This document shows, piece after piece, positions 1-11,368 of a DNA stretch of 64,000 nucleotides (positions are counted from its first letter, which is position 1; each line of letters starts with the position of its first letter). A program made the position numbers and the translations under genes. Source of the stretch: Ooceraea biroi (lineage: Eukaryota > Arthropoda > Insecta > Hymenoptera > Formicidae). The notes beneath the pieces are model-generated. The model did no database searches. It was not told where the DNA came from and saw nothing but the letters and a program-made list of their open reading frames with translations. Location of the stretch: assembly GCF_003672135.1 (NCBI RefSeq), contig NC_039517.1, positions 6,975,475 through 7,039,474 of the forward strand, read 5' to 3'.

Positions 1-973
1 CGCTCTCCCTCTCTCCTACTTCCTCGTGTTCCGTGGGAATTTCTCGATTAAGGAGAAAACGCGATTATTCCTGCCGCGGATCCAACCGCAAGGCCGAGTC
101 GCGTCCTTTTTCCGAGCCTTTGTCGCTCCAGAAAGGTGAGGCGTCTGCCTGCGCAACCACGCTCGCGAGAACTATCGTAAAAAGATGTCGCGATTTTTGC
201 AACCGACCGGATTACGCGTATGGTACACATCTGAGAGTGTACGGCACGATGGCACCGATAAAGCATCGGCGCACCTCGGTCGTCAATCAAAATTTGCATC
301 AAGTTTGAAAAACGAGCTCGTCAGATTTTATCCGGATGATAGAATTATCCAGCACGGAGTGGCTCGCAGCTGGCATACGAAATGCCGAGGGTGAAATTTA
401 CCGCGAGCATGGGGGAAAAAATAAAAAATGCATTATATCGAATAATTCAATTGCGGACACAAATATAACGCGCTAAAATTGTACTTTTGCTCTTCTGCGA
501 TATAGATACATTTAATACTATACACATCAGATGTATTCTTGTGTTTCTCTGCGTGGGATCTTGCGAAATTCTCTTCAAAACGTAGCGTGAGGCAAACGAG
601 AGATTGCCTCTGCGTGAATTAATGTGATTCGTTGGGAAACATTCTTCATCTTTGCGTCAGTGCCGAGTTAGATTTTGCGTACGACAATGAAATTTGACAC
701 GGCGTTTACACGGCGCTCGAGCACGCGTATACATCAAGAAACTACGATATATTATACATATACGATCCAACATTTATGATTCGTAATATCTCGTCTCTAC
801 GTTTCAATAAATATTATTTTCAGGTAGCCGCGCATCATTCTCTGCAAAATCATTCTAACAAAATCAATCAAACGCTAATCTCACCGTATCCTAATTTCAT
901 CTCCAAAAATGCGGTTGTGAAATAAGAAAAGACATCTTATAATATCGGTCGATAATAATTCCGATAATAAATA
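1..973. other. Unannotated flank, no gene seen
   Basis: Mixed-composition DNA. The first 400 bases are moderately GC-rich and the rest is AT-rich. Short open frames on both strands near the left edge overlap one another and show no recognisable domain or splice context. I see no repeat or RNA gene here. The stretch ends at the TA dinucleotide flanking the inverted-repeat element that begins at 974. Confidence 0.5.
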
Positions 974-1882
974 GAGGAGAATCCCCTATTATGAGATATG
1001 CTCCTAATATGAGATAATGGGGTTTCTGCTAAACTATTGAGCACCATCTGTTAGTTCCACCATGAATTTATTACTCTTGGTGTAAAATGTATTTAGTGAA
1101 AAATTCATTGTTCGTTTTGAGTTTAGCCTTTGCAAGAAAAGGTTTGCGAAATTGTGAACATGTCAAAGGAACTTGAGGTTAGTCTTTAAACCTTGTTTAT
1201 TATATAATAAAGAAATGGTTGGCAATAAATTCCGTATGCAATGATAGAGTAGAATCGTAGTAACAGGAAAATACGCAATTTGTTGAATTGCTTAATTATA
1301 GAGGTTAGATTTCATGATCGCGGAACCGCTAGGCGCGTGGTTCGTATAATGAGATATTCAGGGTACTCTTAATATGAGATAATTATTGCTCGAATATGAA
1401 GATTATGTAGTGTAATAAAAAGAAATAAAATACTACTTAAGGTTAAAGAAAAGTTAATACGAATTTATATTACGAATTTTTGTGTATTTAATTTTTATAG
1501 AATCTGACTATGGAGGTTAGAGAAACGAGGAAACGTCAATAGTGGAATCGTGAAGATTTGGCGAAGGCTGTGGCAGCAGTATTTTTATAAAACTATCTAA
1601 TAAAGCTTTTTGCTTGCAATACTGATGTATTTTGCACTTTTAACACCGATTTCTCGAGGTATCTTATATTAGGAGCACACTTTCTCGATCCTGCGTAAAG
1701 CTCTTTTTTCAAATTTTTTTAATTTTCAGAAAAAATAATATTTAAATTAGATTTTTCATTTCACCAACCTAAAGCTTATTAAATTCTCTTCAAGATAACG
1801 TATTAAATTTTTAAATTCTGCCTATAGATTTCCTTACATTCGGCAAAATCGATATGGTATCTCATAATCGGGGACTTTCCTC
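974..1882. mobile_element. Non-autonomous inverted-repeat DNA transposon (about 0.9 kb)
   Basis: The ends form terminal inverted repeats. The left begins GAGGAGAATCCCC followed by TATTATGAGATA. The reverse complement of the right end begins GAGGAAAGTCCCC followed by GATTATGAGATA. They match over about 25 bp with four differences. A TA dinucleotide flanks both ends (972-973 and 1883-1884), as expected for Tc1/mariner-superfamily target duplication. A second inverted pair, TGCTCCTAATATGAGAT near 998-1014 and its complement near 1660-1678, lies inside, and the motif AATATGAGATA recurs several times. There is no long open frame, so this is a non-autonomous copy. The family is not identified. Confidence 0.6.
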
Positions 1883-2418
1883 TATTATTAAGAAATGCAA
1901 ATGCGGGCGTTTGTCTTCTTGACAAACATTACGTGACGCAAACATAAAATGAAAAATCAAAACCAATGTAAATGGCAGTTTGCCGAAAAAAAGTCGCTTG
2001 CAGTACCAATTGACTATGTCGCGTGTTGCAGCGATCGTAGGTCGCGCGTGCACGCTCGCTTATGCAAATTCGCGCTCGTCCGATGGATCGAGCGTTAAAA
2101 TGTTACACGCACACCGACAGGAAGGTTCAATAGGTCGCGTTTAAGCGCTATTAGACGAGGCGGTCGTGTGCGCTCGCGTTTCACGCTGAATCGTGCGACA
2201 GGCGAGAAAGCACGCGACGCGCGATCGCGTTCGCGCGATGCAAAGTATTGTATAATATAAAGCGATCTTTCTCCTTGAGACGCGGCACGCTCGATCGAAC
2301 AGCGGGATCGAGAGAACGCCGCTTCTCGTCGCGTGGAGCTGCTCGCTGCACGCCTCGACGCATAATCCGACGCTCATATATGTAAACACGCATTTCCCCG
2401 CAGCTATCCCGCTGAATC

Positions 2419-2426
2419 TATAAAAG
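2419..2426 (+). promoter_or_regulatory. TATA-box-like motif TATAAAAG
   Basis: TATAAAAG matches the metazoan TATA consensus and follows a CpG-rich segment (about 2030-2400). The next 80 bases contain no clear initiator and no convincing exon. AT-rich insect DNA produces such motifs by chance, so this is a weak candidate. Confidence 0.15.
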
Positions 2427-3101
2427 CTTCCACTCCTGAGAGGAAGAGAAGACGCGCGCAGGCGAATAAAACCCCTGTTCCCGCGTCAGCCTGTTTCATC
2501 TTACGTTTCGGATTTCCCGTGCCTTCCTTCGTTGCGATCAAATCGCGAATTCTTCTATACTTTGGCTCTCATTGCTTCTTGTTTGTCCTTAATGCGTTTA
2601 AAAAGCTTTCCATATTCAAAATTGTTTTTAAGTACACTTTGCGCCCTAAATTTTCTGTTAAAACGAATATTTTATTTTTCTTATATTATAATACTTTAAT
2701 ATTTAGTAGAGTAATAATGATTAATTTTTCGATAAACTTTTTACGAACGATACTGTACTCGCTAAACTTCTCAGGAGCTTCAATTTAAAGACTCGCCTCA
2801 TGTCGAGGGACAGATGTACACTTGTATGATTCTATGCAGAATGTGTAACGAGATGCAGCCGAGAGAAATGGACGTATAGGATCGCTCATTTGTTCTATCT
2901 TCCAGTCACACTCGCATTCGCTGACTGATTGCTTCTTGTAGTTAGTACCTCATCATGCGGTGATAATGCTACGTCTTATTCCCCGTGTCTCGTTTTATAC
3001 CTCATTGTGTGCACGCTCGACGGAGAACGAAAAAGACCGACGCAGCATGGCGGAGGCGCGCATGCACACATCTCTGTAGTCTCGGACACGAGACAGACAG
3101 A

Positions 3102-3130
3102 ATGAGAGAGAGAGAGACAGAGAGAGAGAG
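3102..3130. repeat. GA microsatellite
   Basis: Interrupted (GA)n tract in a CpG-rich patch. Confidence 0.85.
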
Positions 3131-4329
3131 GACGAGAAACGGAGGGAATGCGCCCCTCCATGAATCTAGTAGGTCTATAATCTAGCGTTCACGTATACAT
3201 GTACATACATATATTATAAATGTACATGTCTGCGTCCGATGGAGCAACGTGCGAACATGCGCGCTCACACTCGCCCACATTCCTCACCCACACGCTCGCA
3301 ACGTGTATATCTCTAACCACGAGACAAACCTCCGCGTAAACACACGACGCACGCGCCCATACGCGCATATACACGCACACATATGACAAGCAGACACGCA
3401 CGTCTGGATTACATAACTCGCGAGAGGGTCGGATATAACGCGATCAAACGACCTACAAATCACGGGCTTCGCTTTCCGCGTAGCCGCGAAAGCGCGTGCG
3501 ACTTCATTCCGCGTCGCGTCGCGCCGAAGCGGATCGGCGATGAGAAGCGGATTCCCGAAGCAGTCGCGAGCCGAGTCGATAGCCGACGCGTGTCCTCTGT
3601 CTGGGTCGTTTAATGCACGCACGAAACGTGCGAAATGAAACGCCGAACGGACGAGAAGAATCGCCGCGGTTGCTCAACGCGTTCTCCAACGCGGATTTTA
3701 CGTGACCGGCCGTTTACGCGTCGCGCATCGCTAATGAACGGACATACGCAGAAGTAATGCAGCTCGAGTAGCTATAGCCACGCGAATTAACGTCCCTCTG
3801 CGCGAAATACGTTCCACGTTTTTACAGAATTAAATCGCATCCTCGCGAAAAAAAAACGCGACTCTCTTTGACCTGGATTCAATCCCCGTGAGAAAACTGC
3901 CTCGCGCCGAGTCCAAGGAATAATAATCGTGCATTCCAGATCTGTTCATTATCCTGGGATTAGCGCCGATTGAGAAATTGATCCTGCGCTACGATGTACG
4001 CAGCGTGCTTGGTTGCAAACAACGTTCGGCGATTACCTTGCGAAATGTGTTACGCGAAGCTAATACTCGCGAGTAACACTCGTTCGGAAAATAAAATTAA
4101 TCGCGATGCATATCTGTACACGATAAGAGCCGAGCGTAAATAATAATATTCTGATATCTAATATCCTTGGTGCGATTTTCCAACTTGGCGCAAATGAAGT
4201 TAACGAAGCAACGAGCATGTGAATAATTAAACGCGGTTTAATACTGCGGTAATAACAGATACGTTAGATGATAAAATACTCGTGTCAGAACTTTGGACGC
4301 AGACTACGCAAGAATTAATCGCGCAGCAT

Positions 4330-4385
4330 TCTCTCTCTCTCTCTCTCTTTCCTCTCTTTTCCCTTTCTCTGTCTCTGTCTCTCTC
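4330..4385. repeat. CT microsatellite
   Basis: Interrupted (CT)n tract of about 55 bases with short CTTT and TGTCT interruptions. Confidence 0.9.
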
Positions 4386-4608
4386 GAATCTGCAAGCGAA
4401 ACAAGTTTTGCGCCGTGCACGTTTTTATGGAGTTTGGAGGTATCGTTTGCGTGACGATGCAACAACGGAACTCTGATAATTTACATGACTGCAATGACAA
4501 TTGGTCGATTAATTTTAACGCGAGCGCCGAGGCAGTAATGAATTCCCGCTACCAATATGCGAATGTTCGTCGCGAAACGATCGTTGTTTGCCAGCATCGC
4601 TGCCGGGC

Positions 4609-4650
4609 ATCGTCATCATCGTCATCGTCGTCGTCGTCGTTGGCGTCGTT
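4609..4650. repeat. CAT/CGT trinucleotide repeat
   Basis: ATC/CGT triplets ending in a pure CGT run, followed by TTGGCGTCG. The same downstream nonamer follows the CGT run near 26240. Confidence 0.85.
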
Positions 4651-7257
4651 CGATACATATAGCCATTAAAAGCGTACAGCGCGAATTGCGTAATCCATAC
4701 GCTGCGCGACGCACGAGTCTGTCGAGCAGCGATGCAGACGGTTTCTCCGACTGATATTTTTCAGGGATAAACAATTATTCAGGAAAAAATATTGCAAAAT
4801 ATATTGCAAAATATATCGTAGTAATCGCGACGTTGAAACAGTCGCGAGTTTCTTTCAGTTGCACATCCAATATTTTTTTCAAAAAGTACGCGACGCTTTT
4901 CGAGAATTATAAATCAAGATATATGTATATGTATAGATATGCAATGTACAATAAATGGATTTGACGGGGCATTGGAAATCCGCACGCATAAATGCTTTTG
5001 TCGCAGTCTATTACATTTCGCGCCGAGACCGCGTTTAATCACCATCGCTTCAAAAGCAAGATTATGACCGCAGAGTGTTTAATTACACGGCTCTCTGTGC
5101 GCGTACGGCTATGACATTCATTCACAGTGTATTAATAAACGTGTAATGCTTCCGCTGGTAATCGAGGTTTCAACGACAAGAAACGATTCGTTAAACGCGC
5201 CTGTTAATCAGTCGGGACATCACTATTTTCCGACGCAACAACAAAGCATATTACGTAACCCACAGCGTCTCCTACTCACGAGCGGAGTTATATATGCAGC
5301 GGATACGTTCGTCGGAGACAAACAGAAAATATCTATAAATATCAGACAATCTTTTCAGCCTGGAGAGACTCGATATGCTCGAACGAATTTTTCGCATCAA
5401 AATAGTATTGTTAGGAACGTAGAAAAAAGATATGCATGCATTAAAATATGAACGTTCACCTCACCCAGATTTTCCCCAATTTAACCGAGTGCACTAAAAT
5501 ATCACATTTTCGTCGGAACATGAAACCCATAGAAAATAAATAATGAAAAATGGGTAAGTAAAAGCATGGAAATGTATTTCGGGCATTAATTATGATTAAA
5601 AGCGGAGGACTGCCACGTAATAAAAAAGATCTCACAGTTTTTGTTCTTCGCGAAAATGCCTGTGCCAACGGAACCGTTGTTAACTTATACTGCAGCGCGT
5701 AGCGCGTAATGCGCGTGCTATGGCGAAAATGCGCGAGATCGCCCGCGGCGGCACGTCGGGCCGAGGTTTCCGCTTGGCGTTCATCGCTGAAAATTCGAGC
5801 TTCCGGTGCTCCCTCGTTCTCTTATTATTCGGCATTTTCCCTCGCTTTCCCGCGCGCGCGCGCGGCGCCACGGCTCGAACGTAAAGTCGATACACGAACG
5901 GCCGCTATATCCGACAGAATACGGACAGGATTGCACCCCGTCTCGCCACCCACTCCGCCAAGGAAACGGAGGATATCTTGCCGATGCATTGTTGCTTCGC
6001 TCGCGGATTCTTCGCTGCGTCCGATGCGACGCGATGTGTTTCTTTGCCTCTCCGTTAGTTCCGGCACGTTTAACAGAAGCATATCGTAATGTCATACCGG
6101 AAGAATGGTATCGGCACGTGACGGTAACACCCGTAGAGAGGTAGAGAGAGAGAGAGAATATGGATACATACATGGCATATGCACATATAAATATATTGCA
6201 CGCACACGTTTTTATTCACGTAAACTCGCTTTTACGGTTGCGAGATATTCTTATGACGCACGAATCGTATTTCGTAATAAAACAGACGCGGTATTACCAC
6301 CGTGCAATAAAATATTGCGATTAACGATCGTATCTGAGACAGGTCAAACAGTATGCGAAGCGGATGCGTCGCCGACGACGCAAAGCATTTAATCCCGCGC
6401 GCGAGTCCTAGCTCATCAAGGAAGAACGATCTGTGAATTTTTCATCAATCGATACCGCGCGATTACAATCCATTAATTCGATTAATATGAGGCTTGCGAA
6501 TTCGACCATGATCTTAATCTTAAAAAGCAGTCGCTCGTTCAACCTTGATGGTTCGAGCGATTTCGCGAATTCGTCCGCTTTATCGCACACGATAATTTGC
6601 TTTTGGCATTTCTCCTGCTTGTCGGCGGCATTGCGAGTGCTTTTAATTTCGCGATCTCGTTACTTTTTCATTTTGCGTCGCACTCGTGTTCCAAATATTC
6701 GCCGACTGCCTCGTGGTTATCCGTCCGTTAACACGAGCGAGTCCGAGAAAAACTCTTGGAATCGCCGAACCGAAGGAGCCGAAGAAACCGGCTCTCGTCG
6801 GAACCTCAGCGGATAGCAAATGCTATTTTCAAAAAAAGAGAAAGAAAGAGAGAGAGAAACAGACAGAGTCCCTATCAGTTCCATTGAATTCTCTCCCCGG
6901 CGTGAATCAGCTTCCTTATGTGTGCGCGCGCGAAGGAAAGACTCACTTGATTCGGGATTTTCTCGCGTAGTCGACCATCGTCAGCGTTACGAGCGCACTT
7001 TACGACCGGTTAATTACACAGTCGGTTGTAACGAGAATTACGGTGCGATCCGTGGGGGCTGCATGCACGTTGCGTGACCCAGTGCGACCAAAGACTGCAG
7101 TGACCACGTAATCAACGCGAGAGCGACCACCCTCGTCCGCTGGATTAAAAGAGCCGTTCTATTGCCAGAGAGGAAGCCCGTCGCGATCGATCGCCACTCT
7201 CTTGGCGTTTTAGCACTTTATCCGGTAGAATTTTAGATACACCAAAGCGCGTAAATA

Positions 7258-7319
7258 CCCAGCGTGCATAATGTGCACTCTTTACCTTTGCGTAAAGAGT
7301 GTACATTATGCACGCTGGG
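7258..7319. repeat. Near-perfect short hairpin (28-bp arms, 6-nt loop)
   Basis: The arms at 7258-7285 and 7292-7319 are reverse complements with a single difference, which would be a G:U pair in RNA. The loop is CTTTGC. Short AT-rich complementarity (AAAT and ATTT) may extend the stem slightly. It could be a miniature foldback element or the template of a small hairpin RNA. A canonical microRNA precursor is less likely because the stem is almost perfect and the loop very short. No flanking target duplication was identified. Confidence 0.75.
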
Positions 7320-8846
7320 AGATTTAAATCGCTTATTCGCGGTTTGTATGATAATTGTAAAGAAAGTTCAAATTTACATTTTAGTTTAAAGCCAGAAATA
7401 TAAAAGTTCATCAAATATCGTTTAATAAATTAATTGAACGATCAATGTTGTTGTACATTAACGCATCGTTTGCCGCAAGTAGTGTGTTTTCGCGTGCATA
7501 TATTTTTTTTGTTATTTCCGCTCTCGCGATTTCAACTCGGAGAAAAGCGTTATTCGCGCAATAAGGAAGTGAAGCTCTCGTTTACTGCAACAGCTGCAAA
7601 GGTGGCGGAAAGAGCGACGCCTCAAGCCTGGCCGTCTCTGTTTGAACACGTCTCCTCGGCGAAAAGGGAGGAAAACCCGTGCGGAGGTGGAGGAGTCCTC
7701 GTATTCGCCGCGCAAAGGAATAAAACGCGTGTCGCGACCGTTGTGTCACCAGAAATGCGTTTTTCCCGCGGAAGAACGACAAAGCTTTATCGCGCGCGCG
7801 CGCAGACATCCACGAATGTGTATAAAAAGAGCGACTCTTGACAAATCATGTCCGCGAGCCGAGATAAAATAAGAGATGTGCATAAAAACGATGCTCCCAG
7901 CTTGAGCAGCATTGTAGTACACTTGAACATGTGCGAATACTATTTCTGAAATATGATTTATGTAACTTGGTCTTTGGATTTTTTAATTTTTAAATGTAAC
8001 TTGTTCGTAGTTGATCCCGTAATTAAAATTTTTTTCATCAATTTAGTAATACTGGATTAGAAGCAACCCTGCTCCACATTCCACATGATTGCAAAAAAAT
8101 ATTTTTCATACCGCAAGTTACGTAATATGTCGAGCACAGTTTCTTTGCGATACGCTTAACGGTCTGTATCTGGACTGCTGAATAAATATGTAATTACATT
8201 CGAGTGCAAACAGATTCGATCGTTTATGTCATTACGTGTAAAACGCTATCGCAACGAATGCGCACGTGCACTCGCACACATACGCGGACACAAGCTCTAT
8301 CATAATCCCCCTCAGCCGCGATCGCAGAGCGCGGGTTTTCGCCGCCCCATGGCTCGCTGCATGAAGATGCAAATGCGCGCCGTTAATCTCAGCAATAAAT
8401 ACGCGCGGCTCTCTCTCTCTCTCCTTCTCGGCCTAACGCAGCCTCCGCCGTCGCGGTGCACAGCGTCGAACTTCTCGGCTCGCAGCGGCGCTATAACGCG
8501 TCCCCGCCATGTACCGCAGCATCTTTATTTCCGCCCGTGCGCGGAATGACTCGCATGCCGAGATGCTGCATCCGCGAGATTCCGAGCAGACTCTATAATG
8601 GTATTCGCGTGACGAACGGGATGCTGGAGAACGCAGCGCGAAGATCGATTATTCAGATTGGTATATTTCAGATTTCGGACACGATCTTCGAATGCATATA
8701 CGGAATTCGCGACAAACTTCGGACGCGTTTTCGCCGATATGATGTCTTCTCTGGCCTGGCGTCGTATCTTTTCCGCGATCTTTGAGGTCTGAAATATCTC
8801 GGTGTTCACATATTTTGTTCCCGTTATCCGGCGGTAAAAAACGAGG
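7320..8846. other. No gene seen; CpG-rich patches
   Basis: CpG-rich patches at about 7540-7870 and 8220-8570 alternate with AT-rich DNA. They contain short overlapping open frames on both strands without recognisable domains. No repeat is visible until the 5-bp direct repeat ACCTT at 8847. Confidence 0.45.
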
Positions 8847-8851
8847 ACCTT
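8847..8851. repeat. Left target-site duplication of array 1
   Basis: ACCTT lies immediately outside the left terminal inverted repeat and is matched by ACCTT at 11364-11368 on the right. Confidence 0.6.
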
Positions 8852-11363
8852 ACTCGAGTCGAAATTTTAGTTCTACATTGAACCTCGAATTCTTCATTTG
8901 AGGCGTTATTCAGTGTCTATTTAGTTACTACTTTAACACTAAAATATGTCCGAAAATTCCTTTTTTGCCGCTAGAGCGTCAAAGCAGGTTACGATCAAGA
9001 TTATAACCGAATGTTGCAGGGTGAAAATAGCATCTTAACATCTGTTTGTAGGAGTTTGAGTTTCAATGTAAGAGTTCTAGGTTCTATTTTCCTAAAAGTA
9101 GGTTCGTACGACTGCTAAAAGCATTAAAGTAGGCGCAAAATTTCGACTCGGGTAATAGATCGAAATATCCCGAGTCGAAATTTTAGTTCTACATTGAACC
9201 TCGAATTCTTCATTTGAGGCGTTATTCAGCGTCTATTTAGTTACTACTTTAACACTAAAATATGTGCGAAATTTCCTTTTTTGCCGCTAGAGCGTCAAAG
9301 CAGGTTACGATCAAGATTATAGCCGAATGTTGCAGGGTCAAAATAGCATCTTAACATCTGTTTGTAGGAGTTTGAGTTTCAATGTAAGAGTTCTAGGTTC
9401 TATTTTCCTAAAAGTAGGTTCGTACGACTGCTAAAAGCATTAAAGTAGGCGCAAAATTTTGACTCGGGTAATAGATCGAAATATCCCGAGTCGAAATTTT
9501 AGTTCTACATTGAACCTCGAATTCTTCATTTGAGGCGTTATTCAGTGTCTATTTAGTTACTACTTTAACACTAAAATATGTCCGAAATTTCCTTTTTTGC
9601 CGCTAGAGCGTCAAAGCAGGTTACGATCAAGATTATAACCGAATGTTGCAGGGTCAAAATAGCATCTTAACATCTGTTTGTAGGAGTTTGAGTTTCAATG
9701 TAAGAGTTCTAGGTTCTATTTTCCTAAAAGTAGGTTCGTACGACTGCTAAAAGCATTAAAGTAGGCGCAAAATTTCGACTCGGGTAATAGATCGAAATAT
9801 CCCGAGTCGAAATTTTAGTTCTACATTGAACTTCGAATTCTTCATTTGAGGCGTTATTCAGCGTCTATTTAGTTACTACTTTAACACTAAAATATGTCCG
9901 AAATTCCTTTTTTGCCGCTAGAGCGTCAAAGCAGGTTACGATCAAGATTATAGCCGAATGTTGCAGGGTCAAAATAGTATCTTAACATCTGTTTGTAGGA
10001 GTTTGAATTTCAATGTAAGAGTTCTAGGTTCTATTTTCCTAAAAGTAGGTTCGTACGACTGCTAAAAGCATTAAAGTAGGCGCAAAATTTCGACTCGGGT
10101 AATAGATCGAAATATCCCGAGTCGAAATTTTAGTTCTACATTGAACTTCGAATTCTTCATTTGAGGCGTTATTCAGCGTCTATTTAGTTACTACTTTAAC
10201 ACTAAAATATGTGCGAAATTTCCTTTTTTGCCGCTAGAGCGTCAAAGCAGGTTACGATCAAGATTATAGCCGAATGTTGCAGGGTCAAAATAGCATCTTA
10301 ACATCTGTTTGTAGGAGTTTGAGTTTCAATGTAAGAGTTCTAGGTTCTATTTTCCTAAAAGTAGATTCGTACGACCGCTAAAAGCATTAAAGTAGGCGCA
10401 AAATTTCGACTCGGGTAATAGATCGAAATATCCCGAGTCGAAATTTTAGTTCTACATTGAACCTCGAATTCTTCATTTGAGGCGTTATTCAGCGTCTATT
10501 TAGTTACTACTTTAACACTAAAATATGTGCGAAATTTCCTTTTTTGCCGCTAGAGCGTCAAAGCAGGTTACGATCAAGATTATAACCGAATGTTGCAGGG
10601 TGAAAATAGCATCTTAACATCTGTTTGTAGGAGTTTGAGTTTCAATGTAAGAGTTCTAGGTTCTATTTTCCTAAAAGTAGGTTCGTACGACTGCTAAAAG
10701 CATTAAAGTAGGCGCAAAATTTCGACTCGGGTAATAGATCGAAATATCCCGAGTCGAAATTTTAGTTCTACATTGAACTTCGAATTCTTCATTTGAGGCG
10801 TTATTCAGCGTCTATTTAGTTACTACTTTAACACTAAAATATGTCCGAAATTCCTTTTTTGCCGCTAGAGCGTCAAAGCAGGTTACGATCAAGATTATAG
10901 CCGAATGTTGCAGGGTCAAAATAGCATCTTAACATCTGTTTGTTGGAGTTTGAGTTTCAATGTAAGAGTTCTAGGTTCTATTTTCCTAAAAGTAGGTTCG
11001 TACGACCGCTAAAAGCATTAAAGTAGGCGCAAAATTTCGACTCGGGTAATAGATCGAAATATCCCGAGTCGAAATTTTAGTTCTACATTGAACCTCGAAT
11101 TCTTCATTTGAGGCGTTATTCAGCGTCTATTTAGCTACTACTTTAACACTAAAATATGTGCGAAATTTCCTTTTTTGCCGCTAGAGCGTCAAAGCAGGTT
11201 ACGATCAAGATTATAGCCGAATGTTGCAGGGTCAAAATAGCATCTTAACATCTGTTTGTAGGAGTTTGAGTTTCAATGTAAGAGTTCTAGGTTCTATTTT
11301 CCTAAAAGTAGGTTCGTACGACCGCTAAAAGCATTAAAGTAGGCGCAAAATTTCGACTCGAGT
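8852..11363. mobile_element. Tandem array 1: eight 316-bp inverted-terminus units bounded as one transposon
   Basis: The outer ends are ACTCGAGTCGAAATTTT and its exact reverse complement. Both are flanked by the 5-bp direct repeat ACCTT (8847-8851 and 11364-11368), the signature of a single insertion. Inside, units begin at CGAGTCG at 8855, 9171, 9487, 9803, 10118, 10434, 10750 and 11065, giving periods of 316 or 315 bp. Each unit starts CCCGAGTCGAAATTTT and ends with the inverted AAAATTT(C/T)GACTCGGG. Units are joined by a 16-bp spacer, TAATAGATCGAAATAT. Units differ at only a few percent of positions. None has a sizeable open frame, so the element is non-autonomous and behaves as a MITE-derived satellite. 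The family is unknown. Confidence 0.9.
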
Positions 11364-11368
11364 ACCTT
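11364..11368. repeat. Right target-site duplication of array 1
   Basis: ACCTT immediately follows the right terminal inverted repeat and matches 8847-8851. A 5-bp match alone has modest weight, but its position exactly at both termini supports insertion of the element. Confidence 0.6.

Larger units (their letters stand above)
1885..7257. other. Gene-poor region with small CpG-rich patches and microsatellites
   Basis: Alternating AT-rich DNA and CpG-rich patches at about 2030-2480, 3000-3720 and 5690-6020. The patches give overlapping open frames on both strands with biased Arg/Ser composition, which is a composition effect rather than evidence of genes. A TATA-like box at 2419-2426, a GA tract near 3102-3130, a CT tract at 4330-4385 and a CGT tract at 4609-4650 are the only features I can support. 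Confidence 0.45.

Noticed and set aside
3880..3900. tRNA-like T-arm sequence GGATTCAATCCC
   Set aside because: No matching acceptor, D or anticodon arms around it; not a tRNA.
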